DNA of 64,000 nt from an uncultured Coriobacteriales bacterium. GTDB lineage: Bacteria > Actinomycetota > Coriobacteriia > Coriobacteriales > UMGS124. Where the stretch lies: the NCBI GenBank assembly GCA_934636245.1, contig CAKUAI010000013.1, positions 1-64,000 of the forward strand, written 5' to 3'. Positions 17,214-26,659 of the stretch are shown here, piece after piece (the stretch's first letter is position 1; every line of letters starts with the position of its first letter). Position numbers and translations under genes: made by a program. Under the pieces are notes generated by a model. It ran no database searches and had not been told where the DNA came from. It saw only the letters and a program-made list of their open reading frames with translations.

Positions 17214-17849
17214 TTACGCCATCCAGGACTCGTCGGAGGGGTTGGCGCGGAAGGCAAGCAGGCGTTCCTCATCCTCGGGCTTGATGTAGCCCTCGGCCAC
17301 GGCAACCTTCACGAGCGTGTCGAAATCGCACAGAGACACATTCTTGACGTTGGCCTCAGCAAGGCGGTCAAGGCCCTTCTGCATGCCGTAGGTGAAGATG
17401 GAGGCGACACCGAGAACGTCGGCTCCGGCGGCACGCAGCGGCTCGACGCAATCGAGCACGGAGCCGGCGGTAGAGATGAGGTCCTCGATCACGACGACCT
17501 TCGTGCCGGGCTCACAGCGACCCTCGATCTGGTTCTTGCGGCCGTGGTCCTTGGCGGAGCCGCGCACATAGCCCATGGGAAGCTCGAGCTTGTAGGCAGC
17601 GATGGCAGCATGGGCGATACCGGCGGTGGAGGTGCCCATGAGCGCCTGGGCCTCGGGATAGACGGAGCGCACCGTCTCGGCCAGGCCCTCCTCGATCGCC
17701 TCGCGGGCCTCAGGGAAAGAGAGCGTCAGGCGGTTGTCGCAATAAATGGGGCTCTTGATGCCCGAGGCCCACGTAAACGGCTCGTCGGGACGAAGGAAAA
17801 CCGCCTTGATACCCAGCAGGTGCTTTGCGATGGCAACCTTATCGACCAT
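17214..17849 (-). CDS. pyrE: Orotate phosphoribosyltransferase
   Basis: Joins orotate and PRPP to form orotidine 5'-phosphate in pyrimidine synthesis. The 211-residue protein has the type I PRTase PRPP-binding motif VVVIEDLISTAGSV (about 121-134) and the flexible catalytic loop YVRGSAKDHGRKNQIEG. The start MVDKVAIAKHLLGIKAVFLRP is typical. The gene stands apart from other pyr genes. A TACAAT (-10-like, at 17903-17908 on the minus strand) lies about 55 bases upstream of the ATG. Confidence 0.95.
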   Translation of the reverse strand: MVDKVAIAKHLLGIKAVFLRPDEPFTWASGIKSPIYCDNRLTLSFPEAREAIEEGLAETVRSVYPEAQALMGTSTAGIAHAAIAAYKLELPMGYVRGSAKDHGRKNQIEGRCEPGTKVVVIEDLISTAGSVLDCVEPLRAAGADVLGVASIFTYGMQKGLDRLAEANVKNVSLCDFDTLVKVAVAEGYIKPEDEERLLAFRANPSDESWMA

Positions 17850-17918
17850 GTCATGCTCTCCAATCGAACGTGCGCCCGGGGCGCAGGGCAGATGTGACTC
17901 CTATTGTAAACGAAGAGT

Positions 17919-17941
17919 GCCCGTTGCACGACACAACGGGC
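17919..17941 (-). terminator. Terminator at the end of the aro operon
   Basis: GCCCGTTG and CAACGGGC form an 8-bp perfect stem around CACGACA, followed on the minus strand by ACTCTTCGTTT. It lies 62 bases past the aroQ stop. A second imperfect hairpin around 17975-18003 with a CCCTTTTC tail lies directly after aroQ. Confidence 0.65.
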
Positions 17942-18003
17942 GCCCGCGATACCAACAACGAACAAAGGCACGAAAAGGGCCGTCGGCCTTCCCGGAGACG
18001 GGC

Positions 18004-18453
18004 CTATTCGGCCGAGTCGGCGCGCAGTTTGTCGGCAAGCAGGAACAAGGCATGGCGGTAGCCTTCGATGCCCTCGCCGGCCACCGTGGCAAAACAGGCC
18101 TGGCGCACGAAGGAGACCTGGCGAAAGTCCTCACGCGAGGCCACGTCGGAGATGTGGACCTCCACGCACGGAAGGCTCACGGCCTTGAGCGCGTCAAGAA
18201 TGGCGACGCTCGTGTGCGTGTAGGCTGCAGGGTTCATGACGATGCCGTCGTAAACGCCCAAGGCCTGTTGGATGGCGTCGACGATGGCGCCCTCGTGATT
18301 GGACTGAAAATGGTCGCACGCCTCAAACCCCAGCTCACAGCCGGCAGACTCGATGAGGGCACACAGGGCGGCATAGTTCTGGCTGCCGTAGATGGCAGGC
18401 TCGCGAATGCCGAGCATGTTGATGTTGGGACCGTCGATAACAAGTGCTTTCAT
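18004..18453 (-). CDS. aroQ: 3-dehydroquinate dehydratase, type II
   Basis: Third shikimate step: dehydrates 3-dehydroquinate to 3-dehydroshikimate. The 149-residue protein has the family start GPNINMLGIREPAIYG with the catalytic tyrosine, then QSNHEGAIVDAIQ, NPAAYTHTSVA and VEVHISD. This is the small dodecameric type, unrelated to AroD. It is the last gene of the aro operon, beginning 22 bases after the aroE-aroK fusion. Confidence 0.95.
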   Translation of the reverse strand: MKALVIDGPNINMLGIREPAIYGSQNYAALCALIESAGCELGFEACDHFQSNHEGAIVDAIQQALGVYDGIVMNPAAYTHTSVAILDALKAVSLPCVEVHISDVASREDFRQVSFVRQACFATVAGEGIEGYRHALFLLADKLRADSAE

Positions 18454-18475
18454 GAGAAACTCCTGGTATATGGCG

Positions 18476-19852
18476 CTAGATGCGCTTCACAAGCCTGCAG
18501 ATGCGACGCGCGGTGCCAAGCGGAGAGCCGCCGGAGGGCGCAACCTCGATATCGGCCCACGCATGGTACAGGTCGGCTCGCTCGGCACGCAGGCGCTCGA
18601 GGCCTTTGGCCTGGCTGAGCGGGCGCCCCTCCACGGCGAGGTTATCAGACGGGTCGTCGACAAGGCCGCGCGTAAGAAGCACCACCGGGCCGTTTTGCTC
18701 GAGGAAGAACCTGTTCTCAGGGCGCGTGACGACACCGCCACCCGTGGCGACCACGCGACCCGGGCGAGACGTTGCTTGCGCGACGCAGCGTGTCTCAGTG
18801 GCGCGAAAGCCCTCCTCCCCCAGCTCCTCAAAGATCTGCGGGATAGGCTTACCAGCCTCTACCTGCACCATTTCATCGGTGTCGACAAACTCAAAGCCGA
18901 GCATCTCGGCCAAAAGCATGCCCGTGCGCGTCTTGCCCGAACCCGGCATACCGATAAGGCTCACAACGCCCAGCTCGGCGCGCATCTGCGCAAGGACGCC
19001 CTCCTCGATGTCATCGGGGCGATCGACACCCAAAAAGAGATCGCTTGAACGCTTGGCCTGGGCCACAAGCATAGAAAGGCCACCCGCGCATGCCAGGCCG
19101 CGAGCGCGACCCTCCTGGATAAGGCGAGTCCTCAACGGGTTGTAGACAAGGTCGCACACATAGCGCAGCGCCGGGAAACGATCGAGGTCAACAAGCATGT
19201 CGTCGTCGGCATGGGGATACATGCCGACGGGAGTCGCGTTGACGATGAGGACAACCTCGGTACGCAAGGCGTCGGCCCGAGCAATCTGAGAGGAGCTGGC
19301 GGCGGTGTCGTCTCCAGCAAGGGCCGCAAAGGTCAGCTCGCCTTTGCGGGAGGCGCTCACCACAAGGGAAGCACCCCGGTCGGCGAGCACGGCGCGAACC
19401 GTCGCGGCCGCCCCACCGTCGCCCAGAACAAGGCAGACCTGCCCGGCGACGTTGGCGTGGATGAGATCGAGCTGGCGAGAAAATCCGTGGTAGTCGGTAT
19501 TGTCGGCAAACAGCGTGCCGTCTTCGCGCACGACAAGGGTGTTGGCGTTGCCGAGCCGCTCGACGGCCTCGGAACACACGTCCGCCGCACGGGCGGCGTC
19601 GCACTTGTAAGGAATCGTCACGTTGAGGCCGCGGTAGCGACGCACAGCGAAAAACTCCCCCACCTCGTCGCGCGGCACCTCCACGCGCTCATAGGGTACA
19701 GAGCCCAAAAGCTCGTGGATACGCGGGGAGTGGCTATGACCAAGCCGCTCCCCCACCAGGCCGAACGTAAGGTCCGCAGAACCCGCAAGCACGCGGTGGT
19801 AGAGCGGTTCGATTGGAGCGACCCCGGTGGGGACCGTATCGGGTGCGGTCAT
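18476..19852 (-). CDS. aroE-aroK: Shikimate dehydrogenase-shikimate kinase fusion
   Basis: One 458-residue chain covers two consecutive shikimate steps. Residues 1 to about 280 are AroE: GHSHSPRIHE (substrate site), NVTIPYK with the catalytic lysine, DNTDYHGF, the NADP loop LGDGGAAATVRAVLADRG, and AGGLSMLVAQA. Residues about 295-458 are AroK: P-loop GMPGSGKTRTG, FVDTDEMV, and the shikimate-binding GGGVVTRPEN and GRPLSQAK regions. The two are joined by a short acidic linker (GVDRPDDIEEGVLAQ). The chosen ATG follows the pheA stop after two bases (TAA-CG-ATG), a coupled start; an upstream in-frame start would run into pheA. Confidence 0.93.
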   Translation of the reverse strand: MTAPDTVPTGVAPIEPLYHRVLAGSADLTFGLVGERLGHSHSPRIHELLGSVPYERVEVPRDEVGEFFAVRRYRGLNVTIPYKCDAARAADVCSEAVERLGNANTLVVREDGTLFADNTDYHGFSRQLDLIHANVAGQVCLVLGDGGAAATVRAVLADRGASLVVSASRKGELTFAALAGDDTAASSSQIARADALRTEVVLIVNATPVGMYPHADDDMLVDLDRFPALRYVCDLVYNPLRTRLIQEGRARGLACAGGLSMLVAQAKRSSDLFLGVDRPDDIEEGVLAQMRAELGVVSLIGMPGSGKTRTGMLLAEMLGFEFVDTDEMVQVEAGKPIPQIFEELGEEGFRATETRCVAQATSRPGRVVATGGGVVTRPENRFFLEQNGPVVLLTRGLVDDPSDNLAVEGRPLSQAKGLERLRAERADLYHAWADIEVAPSGGSPLGTARRICRLVKRI

Positions 19853-19854
19853 CG

Positions 19855-21033
19855 TTACACCAGCTCCGAATAGGTGCCGAGATATTTGAAGTCGTCGCAG
19901 AAATCCTCGAGCTCGCACACAAGGCTTGCGAACTCGGGAGAATACACCGAGGCATCCAGGTCGAAATAGAACATGAACTCGAAGTCCTGCCCCAGGATGG
20001 GTCGGCTCTGCAGCTTCGTGAGGTTGATGTCAAGCGCATAGAAGCGCGCGAGCACCTTGTAAAGCGCGCCAGGCTCGTGGGGCGCCACCATCATGAGCGA
20101 AGTGCGGTCGGCACCGGGGAAGACCTGGAGGTCCTTCGTGATGCAGGCAAAGCGCGTGTAGTTGTTGTCCGAGTCGTTCACCTGACGCGCGAGCACGGAC
20201 AAACCGTAGAGCGAGGCACAGGCACGGCTCGAAAGCGCCGCCACGTCGGTGCGACCCGACTCGGCAACCATGCGGGCGGCCTCGGCGGTGTTCGTGACGG
20301 GGGTGACCTTGACGTGGGGCATTCCCTCGAGATAACGGGCACACTGGTTGATGGCCTGCTGATGGCTGTAGATCTCGGTGATGCCCTCAAGCGTGGCGCC
20401 CTCGTTGGCCAGCACGTTGTGGTCGACCTTGAGACGGTAGGTCCTCACGATGTGGAAGTCATGCTCCATCATGAGGTCGTACACGGCGTTGACGGTGCCG
20501 GCCGAAGAATTCTCGATAGGCAGCACACCGTACTCGCAAGCGCCCGACTCAACGGCCTGGAACACACCCTCGAAGTTGCGATAGAACGTGATATTGGGAC
20601 GCTTGAATATCTTTTCGGCGGCAAGCTGGGAGTATGCGCCGTCGACGCCCTGGCATGCTACGCTCGCAAACTGCGGGAAAAGCTTGGGTGTCGTCTCAAG
20701 AGCCTGCTCGATACGCTCGCGCAGAGGGCTCGTGGGACGCATGCGATGCTCCTGATAAGCACTCGACACCTCCATGAGCAGGGAGAACAGCACCGTGGCA
20801 TAGCTTTTGAACTCAGGCGATGCCTGGTCGGCAATGGCGGAGAGAATCTGACGCTCGCGACGCGGGTCGGTGACGCGCAGGCCCAGCGAGCGCTTGACGT
20901 CGCCGATGCGCGAGGCAATGTCCATGCGATGCTCAAATGCCTCGAGAATCTGCTTGTTGCAGGCGTCCATCTCAAGGCGCAGGGCGTTGATGTCAGGTTG
21001 GTCGATGGTGTTCGTTGGCAACGTTGAATCCAA
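19855..21033 (-). CDS. pheA: Bifunctional chorismate mutase/prephenate dehydratase
   Basis: Converts chorismate to prephenate and then phenylpyruvate, the phenylalanine branch. Residues about 12-95 are an AroQ-class chorismate mutase (INALRLEMDACNKQILEAFEHRMDIASRIGDVK). From about 125 to 305 is prephenate dehydratase with GVDGAYSQLAAEK, PIENSSAGTVNAVYDL and the catalytic Thr region NNYTRFACI. A C-terminal ACT domain (SLMMVAPHEPGALYKVLARF) should bind phenylalanine for feedback inhibition. It lies between aroC and aroE-aroK. Confidence 0.95.
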   Translation of the reverse strand: MDSTLPTNTIDQPDINALRLEMDACNKQILEAFEHRMDIASRIGDVKRSLGLRVTDPRRERQILSAIADQASPEFKSYATVLFSLLMEVSSAYQEHRMRPTSPLRERIEQALETTPKLFPQFASVACQGVDGAYSQLAAEKIFKRPNITFYRNFEGVFQAVESGACEYGVLPIENSSAGTVNAVYDLMMEHDFHIVRTYRLKVDHNVLANEGATLEGITEIYSHQQAINQCARYLEGMPHVKVTPVTNTAEAARMVAESGRTDVAALSSRACASLYGLSVLARQVNDSDNNYTRFACITKDLQVFPGADRTSLMMVAPHEPGALYKVLARFYALDINLTKLQSRPILGQDFEFMFYFDLDASVYSPEFASLVCELEDFCDDFKYLGTYSELV

Positions 21034-21064
21034 TCAAACGAAAGTAGTAAGAGGCATGATGCGG

Positions 21065-22222
21065 CTAACCGAAAAGAGTGCGGGTCCGCTCGAGGACCCG
21101 TGGGTCTACGGCCGAGTCGTTCACGGGCCCAAGGACACCGTCCGAGACAAGGCAGTCGATGACCGCCAAAGCCATAGCCGCCTCGACGACGGGCACGGCG
21201 CGCACGACAACGCACGGGTCGTGACGGCCGGGAACGCTCAGGTGGGTCTCGCAACCATCCACGATGTCGATCGTTGACTGCTCTTCGGCAATGGAGGGCG
21301 TGGGTTTGAAGGCCGCGCGCACGATAACGGGCATACCCGTGGAAATGCCGCCCAGGATGCCACCGGCATTGTTCGTGCGGCACGTGGCATGGCCCGCCTC
21401 GTCGAGCACGATGGGGTCGTTGTTCTGGGAGCCGTACATGTCGGCGGCGGCAAAACCCGCTCCGAACTCGACACCCTTCACGGCCGGGATGCCAAAGAGC
21501 AGTTTGGCAACCACGTTCTCGATGCCGTCAAACATGGGGGCTCCCACACCTGCCGGGAGGCCAACGCAAGCGCATTCGATAACACCGCCCACCGAGTCCT
21601 GCGCTGCCCGGGCGCCGCCGATGGCGGCCTGCATGGCAAGCCCCGCCTCGTCGTCGAGCACGGGGAAACTCTTGCCCACAAGGGCGGCGAACTGGTCGGA
21701 GCCGCAGCAGACAGGATCGAAAGGCACGTCCTGAATGCCGGCGATAGAGCGAATATGGGCAGCGACGCGAATGCCTCGGCGAGCAAGAATCTGCAGAGCG
21801 ACACCGCCGGCCGCACACAGGCAGGCCGTGAGACGCCCAGAAAAGTGGCCGCCACCCGCCACGTCCTGCTGCCCATGCCAGCGCGCCTGGGCCGTGAGGT
21901 CGGCGTGGCCCGGTCGGGGGTTGCGCGCGATTTGGGCATAGTCAGACGAGCGAGTGTTGGTGTTCTCGATGACCATGGCAAGCGGCGCGCCACATGTGCG
22001 CCCCTCGGGGTTGAGGCCGCTCAGCACGGAAGGTGCGTCGGCCTCCTTGCGCGGGGTCGACCAGGCGTTCTTGCCGGGAGCACGTCGCGCCATGAAAGAC
22101 GCGAGCTCTTCGAGGTCGACGGCCTCACCCGCCGGCAGGCCATCGACGACGAAGCCGATGGCCGGCGAATGCGACTGGCCAAAAACCTGCACCTTGACGC
22201 TTGATCCAAAAGACGAGGACAT
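21065..22222 (-). CDS. aroC: Chorismate synthase
   Basis: Last shikimate step: reduced-FMN-dependent trans elimination of phosphate from EPSP to give chorismate. The 385-residue protein shows GQSHSPAIGFVVDGLPAG near the N terminus, RPGHADLTAQARWHGQQDVAGGGHFSGR in the middle, and SQNNDPIVLDEAGHATCRTNNAGGILGGISTG later, all family signatures. One residue is atypical of the usual GESHG start: here GQSHS. The gene starts two bases after the aroB-aroA stop. Confidence 0.93.
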   Translation of the reverse strand: MSSSFGSSVKVQVFGQSHSPAIGFVVDGLPAGEAVDLEELASFMARRAPGKNAWSTPRKEADAPSVLSGLNPEGRTCGAPLAMVIENTNTRSSDYAQIARNPRPGHADLTAQARWHGQQDVAGGGHFSGRLTACLCAAGGVALQILARRGIRVAAHIRSIAGIQDVPFDPVCCGSDQFAALVGKSFPVLDDEAGLAMQAAIGGARAAQDSVGGVIECACVGLPAGVGAPMFDGIENVVAKLLFGIPAVKGVEFGAGFAAADMYGSQNNDPIVLDEAGHATCRTNNAGGILGGISTGMPVIVRAAFKPTPSIAEEQSTIDIVDGCETHLSVPGRHDPCVVVRAVPVVEAAMALAVIDCLVSDGVLGPVNDSAVDPRVLERTRTLFG

Positions 22223-22224
22223 GC

Positions 22225-24711
22225 CTAATCCTCCCTCCCCTCAACGCTGACCTGGCCGCCCAGACGGGCAAAGTCGGCGAAGAAGCCAGGGTAGGACTTG
22301 TTCACAGCCTGAGCCGTCTCCACGCACACCGAGCCCGGCGCCTGCACGCTCGCCACAGCCGCCGACATGGCAAGACGGTGGTCGTTGTGCGACCGTACGC
22401 GTCCGGAGTGGAAGGCATGCGAGCCAAAGCCGCCGCGGCCGTGGATAACAAGGCCGTCAGGGAACTCCTCGAGGTCGATGCCAAGGCGCTCAAGCATCTC
22501 GGAAGTGGTCTGAAGCCTGTCCGACTCCTTGATGCGCAGGCGCGCAGCACCCGTGATGCGCGTCGTACCCGTCGCGCAAGCAGCCACAACAGACACGACA
22601 GGAACAAGGTCGGGAACGTCTGACGCATCAAGCTCGATCGCCTGCAAGGCGCAGGCACCGGGGCGCACGGTGGCGACACCGGCGGAGCCGTCGCGTTCAA
22701 CCTCGGCACCGAAGCGCTCGAGGATGTCGACAATCGCCTTGTCGCCCTGGGCGGAGTCAAAGTCGAGCCCTGAAACGCTCACGCCCGTGCCGCCCAGGGC
22801 CCCCGCGCACAACCAGAAGGCAGCGTTGGACCAGTCACCCTCAACCTTAAGAAGAGATTGACTGTGATACGTTTGGCCTGCGGGAACAGCAAACTCGGTA
22901 ATAGGCGACATGCAACCATTGATATCGAGTTCATAGTGAGACTCTTGAACCTCGATACCAAATACCGCCAGCGTACGGAGGGTCATGTCGATATACGGAC
23001 GGGATTCGACCGTGCCATACAGGCGCACAGAACCCCCTTCCTCAAGCAGAGGCAGCGCCATCAGCAGACCAGTCACGAACTGCGACGAGACGTTGCCGGC
23101 GATGAGGAAAGTTCCACCCTTAAGCTGACCTTGAACTTCAAGGGGCCACGTGCCCACGGGAGAAATCCGCACACCGTGCGCCTCAAGCTCCTCGCGAAGG
23201 GGCGACAGTGGTCGCTCGGGCAGGCGGCCTTGGCCGTCGATGCGCGCATGAGCCCCCAGGGCACACGCCACCGGAAGCATGAAACGCAAGGTGCTGCCCG
23301 ACTCGCAGCAGTCGAGCACACGAACGCCTTCGGCCATCTCGGCGCGATCGATGGGGTCAACATGAAGGACCTCGCCTCGACGCACGATTCGAGCTCCGAG
23401 AGCCTGAAGGCAGGCTTGCGTCGCCTCGATGTCCTTGCTCGTCGTGGAGCACACGATGTCGCACGGCCCATCGGCCAGGGCGGCGCAGATGAGCATGCGG
23501 TGTGCAGCGCTCTTGGAAGCGATGGCTGCAACCTGGCCGGCCAAAACACCGGGACCCACCGTTGCCGTAAGCTCGTGGCCGCCTCCGGCCACCTGCGGCT
23601 TGGTTGTTCCCTCGGCACAGCGCGTGTCGCGCCTGGCGCAACCCAGCTCCATGAGCTCGGAAAATTCTTCCATGCTCACGCGACGCACCTCGCAAGAGCC
23701 AATGCCGCGCACGGCGACAATATCGATGTAGTCTCCCGCACGCTTCTTGTCGCGGTATGCCGCCTGTACAATCTCGCAGGCAGGCTGCGTTGTACCGCTC
23801 GGCAATCCATGAACCGCCAGCATGTCTTCGATTTGAACGGCATCTTCTGGTGTGCAGAGGCCTTTGGCCGCGCACGCTCGAGCCATGATGGCAAGGCCTG
23901 CAGCCACGGCATGGCCATGCGTGACCGTAAAGTCACTCAACAGTTCGATGGAATGAGCTGCAGTATGGCCCAGGTTGAGCAGCTTGCGCTGGCCCGCCTC
24001 ACGCTCGTCGGCCTGCACCACGTCGCGCTTGATGGACACGCAGCGTTCCACAATGCGACGTTCCTGACCAGCAAGGGGGCTCTTCAGCCACTCAAAGAGC
24101 TCGGGGTCACACATGACGCCGTATTTCACGACCTCGCCCATGCCGTCGCTCACAAACTCGCTCGGCAGGGTCTTCAGACAGCCCAAGTCACAGACGACGA
24201 GGCCGGGCTGGTAGAACGCGCCGACGAGGTTCTTTCCCTCGGGCAGGTCAACGGCGGTCTTTCCGCCCACGCTGGAGTCAACCATGGCAAGCAGTGAGGT
24301 AGCCACCTGGACGAGGTTGCAGCCGCGCATATAGCTGGCCGCAGTGAAGCCCGCAAGGTCGCCGACAACGCCACCGCCCAGAGCGACGACGGTGCTCTGG
24401 CGAGAGAGCCCCAGCGCGGCGCAACGTCGCACGAGGCGCGAGAAGCTCTCGAGCGACTTAGTCTTCTCCCCTGCCGGCAGCACCTCAAGGTGCACGTCGA
24501 AACCAGCCGCACCCAGCGACACGCTCACGCGCTCGGCATAGAGCGGGGCGACGTTGGAGTCGCTCACAAGCAGCACTTGCTTGTCGGCTGAAGGCAGCGC
24601 CTCGCGCACAAGGCTTCCGAACCTGTCGAGCAACCCCTCGCCTATCAGCACGTCGTAGCTGCCCGAAGCGCTCACATGCACCGTGTCGTATGCCTCAGAT
24701 TGCAGCGTCAT
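22225..24711 (-). CDS. aroB-aroA: 3-dehydroquinate synthase-EPSP synthase fusion
   Basis: An 828-residue chain fusing steps 2 and 6 of the shikimate pathway. Residues 1 to about 360 are AroB: PAGEKTKS, GGGVVGDLAGFTAASYMRG, SSVGGKTAVDLPEGKNLVGAFYQP, the metal ligands in NLGHTAAHSIE and THGHAVAAGLAIMA, and YRDKKRAGD. Residues about 385-820 are AroA: SKSAAHRMLICAALADG (SKS as in EPSP synthases), CESGSTLRFMLP, LPERPLSPL, SSQFVTGLLMALPLLEEG, RIKESDRLQTTSEML and SHNDHRLAMS. The linker contains a cysteine/arginine-rich stretch (LGCARRDTRCAEG). The catalytic GCxxSGSTLR-type region suggests a class I or II enzyme; glyphosate sensitivity cannot be decided by eye. Its ATG overlaps the tyrA stop (ATGA). 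Confidence 0.95.
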   Translation of the reverse strand: MTLQSEAYDTVHVSASGSYDVLIGEGLLDRFGSLVREALPSADKQVLLVSDSNVAPLYAERVSVSLGAAGFDVHLEVLPAGEKTKSLESFSRLVRRCAALGLSRQSTVVALGGGVVGDLAGFTAASYMRGCNLVQVATSLLAMVDSSVGGKTAVDLPEGKNLVGAFYQPGLVVCDLGCLKTLPSEFVSDGMGEVVKYGVMCDPELFEWLKSPLAGQERRIVERCVSIKRDVVQADEREAGQRKLLNLGHTAAHSIELLSDFTVTHGHAVAAGLAIMARACAAKGLCTPEDAVQIEDMLAVHGLPSGTTQPACEIVQAAYRDKKRAGDYIDIVAVRGIGSCEVRRVSMEEFSELMELGCARRDTRCAEGTTKPQVAGGGHELTATVGPGVLAGQVAAIASKSAAHRMLICAALADGPCDIVCSTTSKDIEATQACLQALGARIVRRGEVLHVDPIDRAEMAEGVRVLDCCESGSTLRFMLPVACALGAHARIDGQGRLPERPLSPLREELEAHGVRISPVGTWPLEVQGQLKGGTFLIAGNVSSQFVTGLLMALPLLEEGGSVRLYGTVESRPYIDMTLRTLAVFGIEVQESHYELDINGCMSPITEFAVPAGQTYHSQSLLKVEGDWSNAAFWLCAGALGGTGVSVSGLDFDSAQGDKAIVDILERFGAEVERDGSAGVATVRPGACALQAIELDASDVPDLVPVVSVVAACATGTTRITGAARLRIKESDRLQTTSEMLERLGIDLEEFPDGLVIHGRGGFGSHAFHSGRVRSHNDHRLAMSAAVASVQAPGSVCVETAQAVNKSYPGFFADFARLGGQVSVEGRED

Positions 24712-25586
24712 TGCCCGCTCCTTTCGTTTTTGCCGCGACGCTCGGCGTTCTCCTTGGCACGACGACCATCGGCAAGCAGGCGACGCATCGTGTCGGCGTC
24801 GCGTGCAGCAAGCGCATCGCGGTATTCCCCAAGGCTCGCGATGATGGTATCGAGCTCAAAAAGCAGGTTGTCGGCATCGTCGAAGAACAGTTCCGTCCAC
24901 ATGTTCTCGTTGAGCCATGCGACGCGTGTGAGGTCCTTGTAGCTGCCGGCAGAAAAGCCCTTGTGACCCTGCGCCGTGGGGCTTTTGATAAAGGCGTTGC
25001 TCACCACATGCGCCAGCTGAGAAGTGAAGGCAATGCGCTTGTCATGCTCCTCGGGGGTGCTCACGCAGATGCTGCCGAAACCGGCCGGTGCGAGCAGGTC
25101 CTTGATGCGCTCGAACAGGGCCATGTCGTCGACACGGGGAGGGCAGATGACCATGGGGGCGTTGTGAAAGAGATTCTCACGCGTGTACTTGTAGCCCGAG
25201 TACTGGGTGCCCGCCATGGGGTGGCCGCCCACGAACGTGAAGCCATGTCCGGCGGCAATGGGCATGCAGCCCGCACAGACCTCGCGCTTCACACCTGCGG
25301 TATCAATGACCAGGCAGTCCTTGCGCACGCGCTCGGCGTTCTCCTCGAGCCAGGCAATACAGCCGGCAGGATAGAGGGCCAGCAGGATGAGGTCGCACTC
25401 CCCCACGTTGTCGGGCCCCAGCGTGCCTTGAATCGTTTCGTCGATGCTTGCCACAGCCATGGTGTCGGCATCAATGTCAAACGCGAGCACACGCCATCCC
25501 GCGGCATGGTAGGCCTTGGCGAACGAACCGCCGATAAGCCCCAAGCCTACGATGCCAACGGTATGGACCTCTTGGGTGTCTTCCAT
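24708..25586 (-). CDS. tyrA: Prephenate dehydrogenase
   Basis: NAD(P)-dependent oxidative decarboxylation of prephenate to 4-hydroxyphenylpyruvate, the tyrosine branch. The 292-residue protein has the N-terminal dinucleotide motif GIVGLGLIGGSFAKAYHAAG (about 11-30), the conserved VGGHPMAGTQYSGY and TPEEHDKRIAFTSQLAHVVSNAF. There is no ACT domain, so tyrosine feedback through that domain is not expected. It starts 15 bases after the DAHP synthase gene and overlaps aroB-aroA by four bases. Confidence 0.93.
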   Translation of the reverse strand: MEDTQEVHTVGIVGLGLIGGSFAKAYHAAGWRVLAFDIDADTMAVASIDETIQGTLGPDNVGECDLILLALYPAGCIAWLEENAERVRKDCLVIDTAGVKREVCAGCMPIAAGHGFTFVGGHPMAGTQYSGYKYTRENLFHNAPMVICPPRVDDMALFERIKDLLAPAGFGSICVSTPEEHDKRIAFTSQLAHVVSNAFIKSPTAQGHKGFSAGSYKDLTRVAWLNENMWTELFFDDADNLLFELDTIIASLGEYRDALAARDADTMRRLLADGRRAKENAERRGKNERSGQ

Positions 25587-25601
25587 GCAGGCCTCCTTGG
25601 A

Positions 25602-26615
25602 CTAGTCGGTCGCGACGACGTCGCGGATGGCGCGGACCTTGGGCATAAGCGAGGCGAACTGCTCAGGCAAAAGGGCCTGCGCACCGTCGGACCATGCAAC
25701 CTGGGGGTTGTTGTGCACCTCGATCTCAAGGCCGTCGGCACCACATGCCGTGGCCGCCAGCGACATCGGCCCCACATAGCGCGCGTATCCCGTGGAATGG
25801 CTCGGGTCGGCAACGACGGGCAGGTGGCTCAGGTAATGCAGCACCGGTACCGCGTTGAGGTCGAAAGTGTTACGCGTGCGCGTCTCATAGGTGCGAATGC
25901 CGCGCTCGCACAGGATGACGTTAGGGTTGCCCTCGCTCATGATGTACTCGGCGCTCATGAGCAGCTCGTCAATGGTGCCAGCCAGGCCGCGCTTGAGAAG
26001 CACGGGCTTGCCGGCACGGCCGACCTCCTTGAGCAGGTTGAAGTTCTGGGTGTTGCGGGCACCGATCTGCCACAGGTCGATGCCGTACTTGAGGAAGAGC
26101 GGCACCTGGCGCACGTCCATGATCTCGGTAACGATAGGCATCCCAAGCTCGGCGCGCGCCTGACAGAGCAGGTCAAGGCCCGCCTCGCCCATGCCCTGGT
26201 TGGCATAGGGGCTCGTACGAGGCTTGAACGCGCCTCCTCGCAGGACCGTGGCACCGGCCGCCTTCACCGCACGGGCAATCTCAAAAAGGTTCTGCCCCTC
26301 AACCGAACACGGGCCCGCCATGACCTGAAACTCACCGGCACCGATGGCCACACCGGGGGCAATCTCGACCTTCGTGTCCATGGGGTGGAACTTGCGGTTG
26401 GCGGCCTTGAACGGCTCGGTCACACGCGTGACCGACTCGATGATCCCCATGGACTCGAGCAGCGACACGTCAACACGCGAGGTATCGCCGATGAGGCCGA
26501 CGATGGTGGCCTCCGAGCCCTTGGAGATGTTGACTTCGAGTCCTTTGCCCTCGAGCCAGCTCACCAGATTCTCAAGCTGGTGCTCAGTGGTTCCCGGTTT
26601 GATGACAGCGATCAT
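25602..26615 (-). CDS. aroF: DAHP synthase (AroAI-beta type)
   Basis: First and committing shikimate step: condenses phosphoenolpyruvate and erythrose 4-phosphate. The protein has 337 residues from the ATG at 26615 (MIAVIKPGTT), preceded by GGAAGGG. Residues 1 to about 75 form a ferredoxin-like regulatory domain seen in type I-beta enzymes (IVGLIGDTSRVD), the rest is the barrel: VMAGPCSVEGQ, RGGAFKPRTSPYANQG, QIGARNTQNFNLLKEVG, LCERGIRTYETRTRNTFDLNAVP and DPSHSTG. It heads the aro operon, so the region in front (26616-26736) should hold the control site. The symbol aroF is used for the function; the naming of this class varies. Confidence 0.93.
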   Translation of the reverse strand: MIAVIKPGTTEHQLENLVSWLEGKGLEVNISKGSEATIVGLIGDTSRVDVSLLESMGIIESVTRVTEPFKAANRKFHPMDTKVEIAPGVAIGAGEFQVMAGPCSVEGQNLFEIARAVKAAGATVLRGGAFKPRTSPYANQGMGEAGLDLLCQARAELGMPIVTEIMDVRQVPLFLKYGIDLWQIGARNTQNFNLLKEVGRAGKPVLLKRGLAGTIDELLMSAEYIMSEGNPNVILCERGIRTYETRTRNTFDLNAVPVLHYLSHLPVVADPSHSTGYARYVGPMSLAATACGADGLEIEVHNNPQVAWSDGAQALLPEQFASLMPKVRAIRDVVATD

Positions 26616-26659
26616 GTGAAAACCCTTCCCGTTCCTCGAGAACAGTTGTCGAAAGACAC

